Assembly: GCF_015680405.1 (NCBI RefSeq)
Contig: NZ_JADLJS010000012.1
Span: forward strand, 58,116-122,115
Direction: 5' to 3'
From: Pseudomonas pudica
Lineage (GTDB): Bacteria > Pseudomonadota > Gammaproteobacteria > Pseudomonadales > Pseudomonadaceae
DNA length: 64,000 nucleotides
Shown here piece by piece: positions 7,931 through 18,071 of this stretch. Below the pieces are notes generated by a model, which saw only the letters and a program-made list of their open reading frames with translations, did no database searches and was not told where the DNA came from. The position numbers and the translations under genes were made by a program. Every line of letters begins with the position of its first letter. Position 1 is the stretch's first letter.

Positions 7931-8686
7931 ATGAGCGACGCACTGCCAATGTCCCCTGCCGAATTCGAGCAGGCCCTGCGCGCCAAGGGCGCCTACTATC
8001 ACATTCATCACCCGTACCACGTGGCGATGTACCAGGGGCGCGCCACCCGCGAACAAATCCAGGGCTGGGTGGCCAACCGCTTCTACTACCAGGTCAACAT
8101 CCCGATGAAGGATGCCGCGATCCTGGCCAACTGCCCGGACCGCGAAGTGCGCCGCGAATGGATCCAGCGCCTGCTCGACCACGATGGTGCACCCGGCGAG
8201 GACGGTGGTATCGAGGCCTGGCTGCGCCTGGGCCAGGCCGTGGGCCTGGACCCTGACCAGCTGCGCTCTCAGGAACTGGTACTGCCCGGTGTGCGCTTTG
8301 CCGTGGACGCCTACGTCAACTTCGCCCGCCGGGCCAGTTGGCAGGAAGCGGCCAGCAGCTCGCTGACCGAGCTGTTCGCCCCGCAGATCCACCAGTCGCG
8401 CCTGGACAGCTGGCCGCAGCACTACCCGTGGATCGACCCGGCCGGCTACGAATACTTCCGCACCCGCCTGGGCCAGGCCCGGCGTGACGTGGAGCACGGC
8501 CTGGCGATTACCTTGCAGCACTACACCACCCGCGCGGGCCAGGAGCGTATGCTGGAGATACTGCAGTTCAAGCTGGATATTCTCTGGAGCATGCTCGACG
8601 CCATGAGCATGGCCTACGAGCTGAACCGCCCGCCCTATCACTCCGTCACCCAGGAACGTGTGTGGCACAAAGGGATCACCCTATGA
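7931..8686 (+). CDS. pqqC: Pyrroloquinoline-quinone synthase PqqC
   Basis: PqqC carries out the final ring closure and oxidation that yields PQQ, using molecular oxygen without a metal. The 251-residue protein shows the all-helical PqqC features: [15 protein letters not shown] near the N-terminus, [17 protein letters not shown], then [20 protein letters not shown]. The start is the ATG with AGGAG upstream. Its stop overlaps the pqqD start (ATGA), indicating translational coupling. Confidence 0.96.
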   Translation: MSDALPMSPAEFEQALRAKGAYYHIHHPYHVAMYQGRATREQIQGWVANRFYYQVNIPMKDAAILANCPDREVRREWIQRLLDHDGAPGEDGGIEAWLRLGQAVGLDPDQLRSQELVLPGVRFAVDAYVNFARRASWQEAASSSLTELFAPQIHQSRLDSWPQHYPWIDPAGYEYFRTRLGQARRDVEHGLAITLQHYTTRAGQERMLEILQFKLDILWSMLDAMSMAYELNRPPYHSVTQERVWHKGITL

Positions 8687-8958
8687 GTTTCGACCGTAAT
8701 CAAGTGCCGAACTGGCGCCCCGGCTACCGCTTCCAGTACGAACCGGCGCAAAAGGGCCATGTGCTGCTGTACCCAGAGGGCATGATCAAGCTCAACGACA
8801 GCGCGGCCCTGATCGGTGGCCTGATCGACGGCCAACGCGACGTTGCTGCGATCATCAGCGAACTCGAAAAACAGTTCCCCGGTGTCCCGGAAGTGGCCGA
8901 TGACATCGAGCAGTTCATGGAGGTGGCCCGTGCCGAACACTGGATCGTCCTCGCCTGA
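8683..8958 (+). CDS. pqqD: PqqA-binding chaperone PqqD
   Basis: This 91-residue RiPP recognition element binds PqqA and presents it to the radical SAM enzyme PqqE. Conserved segments are [13 protein letters not shown] near the start and the winged-helix part with [17 protein letters not shown]. It starts inside the pqqC stop codon and overlaps pqqE by 29 bases. Confidence 0.95.
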   Translation: MSFDRNQVPNWRPGYRFQYEPAQKGHVLLYPEGMIKLNDSAALIGGLIDGQRDVAAIISELEKQFPGVPEVADDIEQFMEVARAEHWIVLA

Positions 8959-10090
8959 GTTACCGCCCACGCCCGCAGTCGGCCTGCCGCTGTGGCTGCT
9001 GGCCGAGCTGACCTACCGCTGCCCACTGCAGTGCCCGTACTGCTCCAACCCGCTGGACTTCGCAGCCCAGGGCCAGGAACTGAGCACCGCGCAGTGGTTC
9101 AAGGTGATGGCCGAAGCTCGGGAAATGGGTGCCGCGCAAATCGGCTTTTCCGGCGGAGAACCGCTGGTACGCCAGGACCTCGCCGAACTGATCGGCGAGG
9201 CCCGCCGGCTGGGCTACTACACCAACCTGATCACCTCGGGCATCGGCCTGACCGAAGCGCGTATCGCCGAGTTCAGGAAGGCCGGCCTGGACCACATCCA
9301 GATCAGCTTCCAGGCCAGCGACGAGCAGGTCAACAACCTGCTGGCCGGCTCGAAGAAGGCCTTTGCGCAAAAGCTGGAAATGGCCCGTGCGGTGAAGGCC
9401 CATGGCTACCCGATGGTGCTCAACTTCGTCACCCACCGGCACAACATCGACAAGATCGACCGCATCATCGAGCTGTGCATCGCACTGGAAGCCGACTTCG
9501 TCGAGCTTGCCACCTGCCAGTTCTACGGCTGGGCCCACCTCAACCGGCTGGGCCTGCTGCCGACCCGCGCGCAGCTGGAACGGGCCGAACGCATCACCAA
9601 CGAGTACCGGGACAGACTCAAGGCCGAGGGCAACCCGTGCAAGCTGATCTTCGTCACCCCGGACTACTACGAGGAGCGCCCCAAGGCCTGCATGAATGGC
9701 TGGGGCAGCCTGTTCCTCACCATCACCCCGGACGGCACCGCCCTGCCCTGCCACGGCGCGCGCCAGCTGCCGGTGCAGTTCCCCAATGTGCGCGACCACG
9801 ACCTGCACCACATCTGGTACCACTCGTTCGGCTTCAACCGCTTCCGCGGCTATGAGTGGATGCCCGAACCCTGCCGTTCCTGCGACGAGAAGGAAAAGGA
9901 CTTCGGCGGCTGCCGCTGCCAGGCCTTCATGCTCACCGGCGATGCCAGCAACGCCGATCCGGTGTGCGCCAAGTCGGCCGACCACGGCATCATCCTCAAG
10001 GCCCGCGACGAGGCTGAAAGCGCCCAGCTCACCATTGAAGAGATGACCTTCCGCAATGAACGAAACTCCCGTGTCATCGTCCGCGGCTGA
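8930..10090 (+). CDS. pqqE: PqqA peptide cyclase PqqE (radical SAM)
   Basis: PqqE joins Glu15 and Tyr19 of PqqA by a carbon-carbon bond. The 386-residue protein has the radical SAM cluster motif CPLQCPYC, followed by the SAM-binding GGEPL. The C-terminus is a SPASM domain with cysteines in [10 protein letters not shown] and [19 protein letters not shown]. No ATG fits. The GTG at 8930 has GGAGG about 6 bases upstream and gives a full-length protein overlapping pqqD. Starts a few codons downstream cannot be excluded. Confidence 0.94.
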   Translation: MPNTGSSSPELPPTPAVGLPLWLLAELTYRCPLQCPYCSNPLDFAAQGQELSTAQWFKVMAEAREMGAAQIGFSGGEPLVRQDLAELIGEARRLGYYTNLITSGIGLTEARIAEFRKAGLDHIQISFQASDEQVNNLLAGSKKAFAQKLEMARAVKAHGYPMVLNFVTHRHNIDKIDRIIELCIALEADFVELATCQFYGWAHLNRLGLLPTRAQLERAERITNEYRDRLKAEGNPCKLIFVTPDYYEERPKACMNGWGSLFLTITPDGTALPCHGARQLPVQFPNVRDHDLHHIWYHSFGFNRFRGYEWMPEPCRSCDEKEKDFGGCRCQAFMLTGDASNADPVCAKSADHGIILKARDEAESAQLTIEEMTFRNERNSRVIVRG

Positions 10091-11876
10091 GTTCAGCGCG
10101 GCCCAGGCAGTTGCCGCCGGCACCGACTTCGCCGAACTCAAGGTCAGTGCTGCGGGGCTGTTCTGGAACGAGTTTCGCCCGGCCGACGGTGCCTGTCGCA
10201 TCTGGCACTGGCAGCACCAGCAGGCCCGCTGCCTGACACCTGATGGCTTCAGCGTGCGTAGCCGGGTGTACGAATACGGCGGTGGCAGTTTCTGCCTGGG
10301 TGGTGACGGGCTGCTGTTCGTCAACGAAAAGGACCAGCAGGTCTATACCCAGGCCCTGGAAGGCGCAGCACCGCGCGCCCTGACCGATGATGCCAGCTGC
10401 CGCTACGGCGATGTGCAGTGGCACGACGGCCTGGTGCTGGCGGTCGAGGAGCAGCATGGCGAACGGGTCGAGCATCGCTTGGTCGCCCTGGGTGAACAAA
10501 CCCGCGAAGTGCTCGCCGAGGGGGCCGACTTCTATGCATCGCCTACGGTGAGTGCCGACGGCCAGCGCCTGGCGTGGGTCGAATGGGACCGCCCGGCACA
10601 ACCTTGGACCTTCACCAGGCTGATGTGCCGCACACGTGATGCAAGTGGATGGGGGCCCGCGCAATGTGTGGCCGGCGCTGACGAATCGCTGCAGCAGCCG
10701 CGCTTCGATAGCGAAGGCCGACTCTACTGTCTGTCCGACCGCAATGGCTTCTGGCAACCCTGGGGCGAGATCAATGGCTGCTGGCAGGCCCTGCCTGCCG
10801 AGCCCGCGGACCACGCTGCGGCACCTTGGCAACTGGGCGCCAGTACCTGGTTGGCGCTGGGGCCGCAAAGCTATCTGGCCAGCTGGTTCGAAGACGGCTT
10901 CGGGCAACTGGGGCTGCGCACTGCCGATGGCCGCCTGGAGCGTTTCGCCAGCGCCTACACGCGTTTTCGCAGCCTGGCCATGGATGCCGAACACCTGTAC
11001 GCGATTGCCGCCTCGCCGATCAGCCCTCCGGCGGTCATCGCCATCGCCCGCGGCAACCACGAGGTCAGCGTATTGGCTGGTGGCGCCGAAGTGCTGCCGG
11101 CAAGGCATATCAGCCTGCCGCAGTCGATCCACTACGGCAGTGACGGTCACCGCGCCCACGGTTTCTTCTACCCGGCCGCCCGCTCGCAAGGGGCCGCGCC
11201 GCTGGTGGTATTCATCCATGGCGGCCCGACTTCAGCCTGTTATCCCGTGCTCGACCCACGCATCCAGTACTGGACCCAACGCGGCTTCGCCGTCGCCGAC
11301 CTCAACTACCGAGGCAGCACCGGCTATGGTCGTGAATACCGCCAGGCCCTGCACCTGCGCTGGGGTGAAAGCGATGTGGCCGATGCTTGCGCAGCGGTGG
11401 ATCACCTGGCCGAACAGGGGTTGATCGACCGCCACAAGGCGTTCATCCGTGGCGGCAGCGCGGGCGGCTACACCACCCTATGTGCCCTGGCGTTCAATGA
11501 TGTTTTCCGTGCCGGCGCCAGCCTGTACGGGGTCAGCGACCCGGTTGCCCTGGGCCGGGCCACCCACAAGTTCGAAGGGGACTACCTGGACTGGCTGATC
11601 GGCGACCCGCTGCAGGACACCGAGCGCTATCGCCAGCGTACACCGCTGCTGCATGCTGGGCAGATCAAGGTGCCGGTGATTTTCTTCCAGGGCGAACTGG
11701 ATGCGGTGGTGGTGCCGGAGCAGACGCGGTCGATGCTGGCGGCGTTGCAGGCTAACGGGATCGAGGCTGAAGGGCACTTCTATGCCGGGGAGCGGCACGG
11801 GTTCCGCAAGGCGGAAAACCTGGCGCATGCGCTGGAAGAAGAATGGAAATTCTATTGCCGGGTGTTGGGGGGCTGA
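10056..11876 (+). CDS. S9 prolyl oligopeptidase family protein of the pqq cluster
   Basis: This 606-residue serine peptidase has an N-terminal beta-propeller-like region and a C-terminal alpha/beta hydrolase. The nucleophile is Ser468 in RGGSAGGY, with Asp549 in GELDAVVV and His581 in ERHGFRK completing the triad. The start overlaps the pqqE end by 35 bases, so it is co-transcribed and probably coupled. In other pseudomonads such a gene in the pqq cluster has been called pqqM or pqqH. A role in trimming PqqA beside PqqF is plausible but inferred. No signal peptide is seen, so it is likely cytoplasmic. Confidence 0.88.
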   Translation: MNETPVSSSAAEFSAAQAVAAGTDFAELKVSAAGLFWNEFRPADGACRIWHWQHQQARCLTPDGFSVRSRVYEYGGGSFCLGGDGLLFVNEKDQQVYTQALEGAAPRALTDDASCRYGDVQWHDGLVLAVEEQHGERVEHRLVALGEQTREVLAEGADFYASPTVSADGQRLAWVEWDRPAQPWTFTRLMCRTRDASGWGPAQCVAGADESLQQPRFDSEGRLYCLSDRNGFWQPWGEINGCWQALPAEPADHAAAPWQLGASTWLALGPQSYLASWFEDGFGQLGLRTADGRLERFASAYTRFRSLAMDAEHLYAIAASPISPPAVIAIARGNHEVSVLAGGAEVLPARHISLPQSIHYGSDGHRAHGFFYPAARSQGAAPLVVFIHGGPTSACYPVLDPRIQYWTQRGFAVADLNYRGSTGYGREYRQALHLRWGESDVADACAAVDHLAEQGLIDRHKAFIRGGSAGGYTTLCALAFNDVFRAGASLYGVSDPVALGRATHKFEGDYLDWLIGDPLQDTERYRQRTPLLHAGQIKVPVIFFQGELDAVVVPEQTRSMLAALQANGIEAEGHFYAGERHGFRKAENLAHALEEEWKFYCRVLGG

Positions 11877-11883
11877 GATTCTA

Positions 11884-11900
11884 GGGCTGCAAAGCAGCCC
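11884..11900. terminator. Short GGGCTGC-AAA-GCAGCCC hairpin between convergent genes
   Basis: A perfect 7-bp stem with an AAA loop lies between the S9 peptidase and the convergent Pmp3 gene. There is no T-run on either strand, so terminator function is uncertain. Related hairpins recur at other gene ends in the window. Confidence 0.45.
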
Positions 11901-11908
11901 CAGATGGC

Positions 11909-12067
11909 TTAACGCTTGGCGATGATATACACCGCATGCACGATCCCCGGAATGTACCCCAGCAAGGTCAGCAGGATATTCAGCCAGAACGCCCCGCCAA
12001 ACCCCACCTGCAGGAACACGCCCAGCGGCGGCAGAATGATGGCGATGATGATGCGTATGAAGTCCAT
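11909..12067 (-). CDS. Pmp3/YqaE family membrane peptide
   Basis: This 52-residue protein consists of two transmembrane helices (IRIIIAIILPPLGVFLQVG and FWLNILLTLLGYIPGIVHAV). It matches the Pmp3/YqaE family (UPF0057), proteolipids linked to stress and membrane potential. The start is the ATG preceded by AGGAGAG. Longer in-frame readings lack a ribosome site and would spoil the family N-terminus. Confidence 0.92.
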   Translation of the reverse strand: MDFIRIIIAIILPPLGVFLQVGFGGAFWLNILLTLLGYIPGIVHAVYIIAKR

Positions 12068-12129
12068 GCGAGTCTCTCCTGAAGGGGTTACATCAGAGAC
12101 TAGCCGTCCGCCACAGAGGTTCAACCGGC

Positions 12130-12169
12130 AAAAAAAACGCCCCGGGCCGAATGAAACAGGCCAAGGGCG
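12130..12169 (-). terminator. Terminator of the aminotransferase gene
   Basis: On the minus strand, CGCCC-(TT)-GGCC pairs with GGCC-(CG)-GGGCG around a 10-base loop and is followed by a run of eight T. It lies about 50 bases past the stop codon. Confidence 0.75.
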
Positions 12170-12219
12170 ATGCGCAGGAACGCCAGACGGTTCGTAGAAT
12201 TCTCGATGTCACCAGGCCG

Positions 12220-13500
12220 CTAGGCTGGCATTTCGCGGCGGGCCTGCTGCTGGGCATGCAGGCGGGCGAAGGCGCGAGCCAGGCGCAGCAGCATTTCGTC
12301 GATGTTGCCCTTGCTCACGGTGAGCGCTGGCGAAAAACGCACCACATCCGCCTGCGGTGCGTTGAGCAGCAAGCCTTCGTGCAGGGCTGCCGCCACCAGT
12401 TCGCGGGCGAGGTTTTCTTTCATCTGCAGGGCCCAGAGCAGGCCTTGCCCACGCACTTCGCCCTGGCCATAGCGCCCGGCCAGCCGGTTCAGGCCTTCAC
12501 GCAGGTGGCGGCCGTTGTCCTGCACCTGGGCGAAAAAACCAGGCTCCAGCACGGTATCCAGCACGGCCAGGCCGGCGGCGCACATCAGCGCGTTGCCATG
12601 GTGGCTGCCTTCCAGTTCGCCAGGCTCGGCGCAGCATGCCGTGCCCCGGGCCAACAAGGCCGCCAGCGGTACGCCACCGCCCAGGCCCTTGCCCAGAGTG
12701 ATGATGTCGGCGCGCACGCCGTAGGTTTCCTCGGCCAGCAGCGCGCCACAACGGCCGATGCCTGTCTGCACCTCGTCGAGGATCAGCAGGATGCCAAGTT
12801 CGCGACACAGCGTTTCCACACCCTTGAGGTATTCCTGCGTGGCCGGGATGACACCCGCCTCGCCCTGGATCGGCTCGAGCATGATCGCCACGGTGCGCGA
12901 GTCCACCTCGGCGTGCAGCGCCGCCAGGTCGTTGAACGGCACCTTGCTGAAGCCCGGCAGGCCGGGCTCGCAGCGGTTGCATGGCAGCGGGTCGGACGCC
13001 GACAACGCGCCCAGGCTGCGACCATGACAGGCCTGGGTGGCGGTGATGATGTGATAGGCGCCGTTGCGGTGCATCTGGCCCCACTTGCGCGCCAGCTTGA
13101 TCGCGCCTTCGCAGGCTTCGGCACCGCTGTTGAGCAGGTAGGCCTGGTCGCTGCCGGTGCTCTGGCACAGGCGGTTGACCAGCCCCAGCAGGCCACGGCT
13201 GTGGAAGCCCGAGCCCGGGTTGATCAGCGCCTGGGCCTGATTGCCCAGCGCCTTCACCAGAACACTGGGGCTGTGGCCCAGGCTGTTGACTGCACCACCC
13301 TGAGTGAAGTCCAGGTAGGCATGCCCTTCGTTGTCCCACAACCAGGAGCCCTGGCCACGCACGAACACCTGTGCTGCACGTTCGGTGCTGGGCATCAGGC
13401 GCTCACGCGACAACTGCGGCGCTTCCGGCACGATCACCGGCGCACGCTTGGGCTCGGCGACGGCGGCAGGGGCCGGGCGGCGCAGGTTGAACAGGTTCAT
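12220..13500 (-). CDS. Class III PLP-dependent aminotransferase (acetylornithine aminotransferase-like)
   Basis: This 426-residue fold-type I aminotransferase shows the class III signature LLILDEVQTGIGRCG and the PLP lysine in IITLGKGLGGGVPLAALL. The acetylornithine/ornithine/GABA aminotransferase group is clear; the exact substrate is not. About 35 extra N-terminal residues (a Pro/Ala-rich stretch) precede the conserved part. I chose the ATG at 13500, with TTGGAG upstream, over a TTG five codons earlier. It is divergent from the LysR gene, which is a candidate regulator. Confidence 0.85.
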   Translation of the reverse strand: MNLFNLRRPAPAAVAEPKRAPVIVPEAPQLSRERLMPSTERAAQVFVRGQGSWLWDNEGHAYLDFTQGGAVNSLGHSPSVLVKALGNQAQALINPGSGFHSRGLLGLVNRLCQSTGSDQAYLLNSGAEACEGAIKLARKWGQMHRNGAYHIITATQACHGRSLGALSASDPLPCNRCEPGLPGFSKVPFNDLAALHAEVDSRTVAIMLEPIQGEAGVIPATQEYLKGVETLCRELGILLILDEVQTGIGRCGALLAEETYGVRADIITLGKGLGGGVPLAALLARGTACCAEPGELEGSHHGNALMCAAGLAVLDTVLEPGFFAQVQDNGRHLREGLNRLAGRYGQGEVRGQGLLWALQMKENLARELVAAALHEGLLLNAPQADVVRFSPALTVSKGNIDEMLLRLARAFARLHAQQQARREMPA

Positions 13501-13709
13501 CAGGGCTCCAACCAATCACGACAGGCGCGGCCACGGTGCGGTCTGGGTGCCGCTACTCGGTATTTTGCCTTGCCTATCAAAAGTGTTTTTCATTCGGGGT
13601 AACAATCGCTTGACTGATCGCTGTAACCCGTTGGAATACGGCGATAGACTAGGCCTCACGAGGGTTTTCGACCATTTCGTTTTTCCAGCATTTTCGATAA
13701 GTGTTGCTT
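13501..13709. promoter_or_regulatory. Divergent intergenic region, aminotransferase/LysR
   Basis: These 209 bases separate divergent start codons and should contain both promoters and the LysR-type operator. TTGACT at 13610-13615 resembles a -35 box for the LysR gene, but no good -10 follows at 17 bases. No clear operator can be assigned. Confidence 0.35.
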
Positions 13710-14633
13710 ATGGATTTCCGCCAACTGCGTTATTTCGTCGCGGTGTATGAAGAAGGCCACGTGGGCCGCGCCGCCGAGCGCCTTTCACTGTCGCAGCCAG
13801 CGCTTTCCCAGCAGATCCGTCAGCTGGAGCACAGCCTCGACCTGAGCCTGTTCGAGCGCAGCAACAAGCGGCTGCTGCCAACTCTGGCCGCCCATACCCT
13901 GTACAACCACGCCCTGCCGCTGCTCGATGGGCTGCAGCGAGCCCACGAAGCGATGCGCAACTTCAAGGGCCAGTCGCTACGTACCTTGGCCATTGGCGTG
14001 CTGCAGACCGTGCGGCCAAGCCTGGTGCCGCAGCTGCTCGAACGGCTGCGCAGGGCACAGCCACACCTTGTGGTGCAGATCTACGAATTGTCGGGGCTGG
14101 AGATCGAACGGCGCCTGCTCAACGGCAGCCTGGATATCGGTATCAGCTACCTACCGCCACGCCAGCCAGGGCTGCATGGCCTGCTGCTGTACGAAGATGA
14201 GCTGCAGCTGGTCATCCCGTCCACCCACCCGCTGAAGGATTTCAAGAAGGTGTCCATTCGCCAGGCCGCCGAGCTGCCCATGTTGATGCTGGGCGAGGAA
14301 TTCCAGATTCGCCAGATCTGGCAGGCGCAACTGGCCAGCCAAGGCCGTCGGCCGCAGGTGCAGGCAGAGATGAACAACATGGCGGGGATTCTCGACAGCC
14401 TGGCCCATACCGCACTGGCCACCATCCTGCCGGGGCGGGCCAAGGAAGCCGCCGAGGATGATCAGGGGCTGCTGTGGAAGCCGTTGAGCGAGCCACGGGT
14501 ACCACTGAAGGTTGGCTTGGTGTTTCGCGATGCCCAGCGCCAGCAAGCCTCTGTGGAGCTGCTGCGCACGCTGCTGGAGGAAGAGACGGACGCCCGCCTG
14601 TTGGGCTCATCACCGCTGGATGTGCTGGGCTGA
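13710..14633 (+). CDS. LysR-type transcriptional regulator
   Basis: This 307-residue protein has the classic LysR N-terminus MDFRQLRYFVAVYEEGHVGR, followed by the helix-turn-helix AAERLSLSQPALSQQIRQLE. The effector-binding domain (about residues 90-295) follows. A GTG three codons earlier is possible, but the ATG gives the family-typical start. It is divergent from the aminotransferase gene, the usual arrangement for a LysR regulator and its target. Confidence 0.92.
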   Translation: MDFRQLRYFVAVYEEGHVGRAAERLSLSQPALSQQIRQLEHSLDLSLFERSNKRLLPTLAAHTLYNHALPLLDGLQRAHEAMRNFKGQSLRTLAIGVLQTVRPSLVPQLLERLRRAQPHLVVQIYELSGLEIERRLLNGSLDIGISYLPPRQPGLHGLLLYEDELQLVIPSTHPLKDFKKVSIRQAAELPMLMLGEEFQIRQIWQAQLASQGRRPQVQAEMNNMAGILDSLAHTALATILPGRAKEAAEDDQGLLWKPLSEPRVPLKVGLVFRDAQRQQASVELLRTLLEEETDARLLGSSPLDVLG

Positions 14634-14651
14634 AAAAACACGCGCACAAAG

Positions 14652-14675
14652 AAAACCCCGCCTAAGCGGGGTTTT
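14652..14675. terminator. Bidirectional terminator between convergent genes
   Basis: A perfect 10-bp stem AAAACCCCGC / GCGGGGTTTT with loop CTAA serves both strands, between the LysR gene and the convergent acyl-CoA dehydrogenase. The remaining 200 bases to 14885 contain nothing I can identify. Confidence 0.88.
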
Positions 14676-14885
14676 CCAGACTGTTTCCCTGTGACATCCG
14701 TATCGCCCCGCCATCCTGGCAGGTGTTCCTTCGTCGTCATCCGTGATCTGTCCTTTGCGCTTCCTGCGCAACGTCCATGTGGTAAGAATAGCCGTGGATC
14801 CAATCTGAGAACAGTGGTGAAACGTCACCACGTCGTGTAGGAAAAAGCTTACACGGCAGGGCCGCATTGCAGCCCCCAAAGTCTC

Positions 14886-16664
14886 TCAGAACTGCTCGGC
14901 ATCCAGCAGGTACAACGACTCACTCCCTGCCTTCACCGAAGCCACCAGCGAATCCACCCGCGGCAGCAACCGCGCAAAGAAGAACCGCGCCGTACCCAGC
15001 TTGCCCGCATAGAACGCTTCATCCCCCTCACCCGCCTGCGCCGCCTGCGCCATCAATGCCCACATGTAGGCATAGGCGACATAACCAAACGCATGCAGGT
15101 ACTCGACCGAAGCCGCGCCAATCTCGTTCGGGTTGCCCTTGGCCTGCTCAAGGACCCACTCGGTCAGCCCGTCGAGTTGATCGAGATAGTTTTCCAACGG
15201 CTTGGAAAATTCTTTCAGTTCGCTACCCGCACCAGCAATGAACTGGCGAATCTCATCGGAGAACAGCCGGTAGTACGCCCCACCACTGGCCACCACCTTG
15301 CGCCCCATCAGGTCGAGGGCCTGGATACCGTTGGTGCCTTCGTAGATCTGTGTAATGCGCACATCGCGCACCAATTGCTCCTGCCCCCACTCGCGAATGT
15401 AGCCATGCCCGCCGAACACCTGCTGACCGTGCACCGCGCACTCAAGGCCCAGGTCGGTAAGGAAGGCCTTGGCCACCGGCGTCAGCAGTGCCACCAGTTC
15501 TTCACTGCGCTTGCGCACGGCGGCGTCTTCGCTGTATTTGGCGCTATCCAGCTGCATGGCCACATAGCTGGAGAAAGCCCGGCCACCCTCGATCAGCGCC
15601 TTCATGGTCAGCAGCATGCGGCGCACATCCGGGTGGACAATGATCGGGTCAGCGGCCTTGTCCTTGGCTTGTGGCCCGGTCGGGGCGCGGCTCTGCAGGC
15701 GGTCGCGGGCGTACTCCACGGCGTTCTGGTAGGAGCGCTCGGCCGAAGCCAGGCCCTGGATACCAACGCCCAGGCGCTCGTAGTTCATCATGGTGAACAT
15801 GGCCGCCAGGCCCTTGTTCGGCTCACCGACGATATAGCCGACCGCTTCGTCGAAGTTCATCACGCAAGTGGCCGAGGCCTGGATACCCATCTTGTGCTCG
15901 ATCGAACCACAGGTGGCCGCGTTGCGCGCCCCCAGGCTGCCGTCTTCATTGACCAGGAACTTCGGCACCAGGAACAGCGAAATGCCTTTCGGCCCCGCCG
16001 GTGCATCCGGCAGCTTGGCCAGCACTAGGTGGATGATGTTCTCGGTCAGGTCGTGCTCGCCGCCGGTGATGAAGATCTTGGTGCCGCTGACCTTGTAGCT
16101 GCCGTCGGCCTGGGGCTCGGCCTTGGTGCGGATGATGCCCAGGTCGGTACCGGCGTGCGGCTCGGTGAGGCACATGGAACCGGCCCACACGCCGGCGTAC
16201 ATGTTCGGCAGGTACTTTTTCTTCAGCGCTTCACTGGCGTGGGCATTGATCGACAGGCAGGCGCCGGCAGTCAGCATCGGGTACAGGCCGAAGGACAAGC
16301 TGGAGGCGTTGACCATTTCCTCGACCTGGGCCGAGATGACCTTGGGCATGCCCATGCCGCCGAACAGCGGGTCGCCGCCCACGCCCACCCAACCGCCTTC
16401 GGCGTAGGTGTTGTAGGCCTCGGTGAAACCGGCCGGTGTACGCACCGCGCCGTTGTCCCAGTGGCAGCCCTCTTCATCTGCGGCGCGACTGAGCGGTGCA
16501 ATGGATCTGGCAGTGACCTTGCCGGCTTCCTCCAGCACCGCCATGGCCGTGTCGGCATCGACAACCTCGGCCAACCCGGGCAACTGCGCCCACTGCTCAG
16601 CCACGTTGAAGACTTCATTCAGTACGAAGCGCATGTCGCGCAGGGGCGCTTTATATTCAGCCAT
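14886..16664 (-). CDS. Acyl-CoA dehydrogenase with C-terminal extension (first of two)
   Basis: This 592-residue flavoprotein is longer than the 380-residue classical family because of a C-terminal extra domain. Family marks are MCLTEPHAGTDLGIIRTKA and the segment with KIFITGGEHDL, plus QVFGGHGYIREWGQEQLVRD and QIYEGTNGIQALDLMGRK. It would oxidise an acyl-CoA to the 2-enoyl-CoA in beta-oxidation, passing electrons to ETF. It is clearly homologous to the protein at 18387-20192, with the diguanylate cyclase gene between. A GAGAGG lies upstream of the ATG. Confidence 0.92.
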   Translation of the reverse strand: MAEYKAPLRDMRFVLNEVFNVAEQWAQLPGLAEVVDADTAMAVLEEAGKVTARSIAPLSRAADEEGCHWDNGAVRTPAGFTEAYNTYAEGGWVGVGGDPLFGGMGMPKVISAQVEEMVNASSLSFGLYPMLTAGACLSINAHASEALKKKYLPNMYAGVWAGSMCLTEPHAGTDLGIIRTKAEPQADGSYKVSGTKIFITGGEHDLTENIIHLVLAKLPDAPAGPKGISLFLVPKFLVNEDGSLGARNAATCGSIEHKMGIQASATCVMNFDEAVGYIVGEPNKGLAAMFTMMNYERLGVGIQGLASAERSYQNAVEYARDRLQSRAPTGPQAKDKAADPIIVHPDVRRMLLTMKALIEGGRAFSSYVAMQLDSAKYSEDAAVRKRSEELVALLTPVAKAFLTDLGLECAVHGQQVFGGHGYIREWGQEQLVRDVRITQIYEGTNGIQALDLMGRKVVASGGAYYRLFSDEIRQFIAGAGSELKEFSKPLENYLDQLDGLTEWVLEQAKGNPNEIGAASVEYLHAFGYVAYAYMWALMAQAAQAGEGDEAFYAGKLGTARFFFARLLPRVDSLVASVKAGSESLYLLDAEQF

Positions 16665-16715
16665 GACAACCTCTCGCTAATCGGGTCGGGGCGGTCTCGG
16701 GGAACCGCGACACTG

Positions 16716-16734
16716 GGTTACAGGCAGTGTAACC
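16716..16734. promoter_or_regulatory. Perfect inverted repeat upstream of the first acyl-CoA dehydrogenase
   Basis: GGTTACA-GGCAG-TGTAACC, 7-bp arms with a 5-base centre, sits 52 bases before the start codon. It suits a dimeric repressor of TetR or GntR type. The regulator is unknown, and the motif differs from the PsrA-type boxes before the second dehydrogenase. Confidence 0.5.
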
Positions 16735-16787
16735 GAACAACTTTTACGAGACATAGGGTCATCAACAGACCGCATAGTCAATTCTGG

Positions 16788-18071
16788 TCACGCTGTACGC
16801 ACTGCCCCTCGCTGTGCTTGTTGCCCATGTACCATGACACAATTGCGCCCTGCGCCCTTGGCGCTGTACAGCGCCTGGTCGGCGGATTTCAGCACCGCTT
16901 CGGGGTCACGATGATCGGCCTGGCGCTCGGCCACGCCGATGCTTATGGTGACCGACACCGTACCTCCGCTGCTGCCCGCCCGTCGCTGGCGCCCGGCGGT
17001 ATCGTCCTGCGGGCGGTTGTGCTGGTCTCGCAGGTGCATCACGTAGTTGGCGATCATTTCGCGCACAGCTTCCACATGCGGCACGCACTCCTCGGCAGTC
17101 TTGCCGGCAAACACCAGGGCGAATTCCTCGCCGCCATACCGGTAGGCGCGGCCACCCCCGGTGACCTTGGACAGGCGGCTGGCAACCAGGCGCAGCACCT
17201 GGTCGCCAACGTCGTGGCCGTGGGTGTCGTTGAATTTCTTGAAGTGATCGACATCGGTCATGGCGATCACATAGTTGCGCCCCAGGCGCTGCATACGCTC
17301 GTTCAGCGCACGGCGCCCAGGCAGGCCGGTCAGCTCGTCGCGGAAGGCCATCTGGTAGGCCTCGTGCGCCACCGCTGCGGCGATCATCAGCATTACCTGG
17401 CTGCACATGATGTTCAGGGTGAACGGCAGGATGAAGGTTTGCGGCAGCATCCAGAAGATACCCAGCAGGCCCATCACCTGCGCAGCGTGCAGCGGCCGTG
17501 GCGCGCGCAGGTATTGCACCACCAGCAGGATGAATACGCCGAGGAACAGCGGGTAGACCATCTGGATCAGGCTCATCCACTTGCCATGCAAGGTTGGCCA
17601 GCGGATTTCCGCCAACCAGGTCAGCAGCGCTTCGGGGTAGCTTTGCTCCAGGGCCACTGCCACGCTGCCCACGGCAAACAGCACGGCGCCGCGGGCGACC
17701 AGGTCCTGCAGCAGGTGGGTACGCTCCTGCCAGGCACCATATAGCCCGAACAGGGCGGGCAGCAGCAGGCACACAAGATGGAAGATCACCGCCGCGTCCT
17801 CGCGAACGCGGCCATGGTCACGGTAGAAGTCGGTCTGAGTGTCGAGCAGGTAGTAGGCGATGTACACCGTGAGCATCAGGAATAGCTCGCGCTGGCGACG
17901 GTACACCGCACAGTAGGCGCCCCCCAGCAGCAAAACCAAGGTTGGCAGGACATTGAACAGCGACGTGAAAAAGACACTGAGGTCTCTCACATAGGCCGCG
18001 GCGAGGCCTGCCAGCAAAAGAATCAGCGAAGGCAGGAAGTGGCTCGCGCGAACAGCGTTAAAACGAAACAA
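16788..18071 (-). CDS. Membrane-bound diguanylate cyclase (GGDEF)
   Basis: This 427-residue protein has six or seven hydrophobic segments over about the first 245 residues and a cytoplasmic GGDEF domain after that. The active-site motif is intact (YRYGGEEFALVF), as is the upstream metal-binding DVDHFKKFNDTHGHDVGDQ, so cyclic di-GMP synthesis is expected. The allosteric I-site RxxD normally found upstream of GGEEF is not present (TGGG occupies its place), so product inhibition may be absent. It lies between two acyl-CoA dehydrogenase genes on the same strand. Confidence 0.9.
   Translation of the reverse strand: MFRFNAVRASHFLPSLILLLAGLAAAYVRDLSVFFTSLFNVLPTLVLLLGGAYCAVYRRQRELFLMLTVYIAYYLLDTQTDFYRDHGRVREDAAVIFHLVCLLLPALFGLYGAWQERTHLLQDLVARGAVLFAVGSVAVALEQSYPEALLTWLAEIRWPTLHGKWMSLIQMVYPLFLGVFILLVVQYLRAPRPLHAAQVMGLLGIFWMLPQTFILPFTLNIMCSQVMLMIAAAVAHEAYQMAFRDELTGLPGRRALNERMQRLGRNYVIAMTDVDHFKKFNDTHGHDVGDQVLRLVASRLSKVTGGGRAYRYGGEEFALVFAGKTAEECVPHVEAVREMIANYVMHLRDQHNRPQDDTAGRQRRAGSSGGTVSVTISIGVAERQADHRDPEAVLKSADQALYSAKGAGRNCVMVHGQQAQRGAVRTA

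Noticed and set aside
13571..13630. Inverted GGGTAAC/GTAACCC as LysR operator
   Set aside because: The arms do not pair exactly and a T-N11-A motif could not be placed with confidence.
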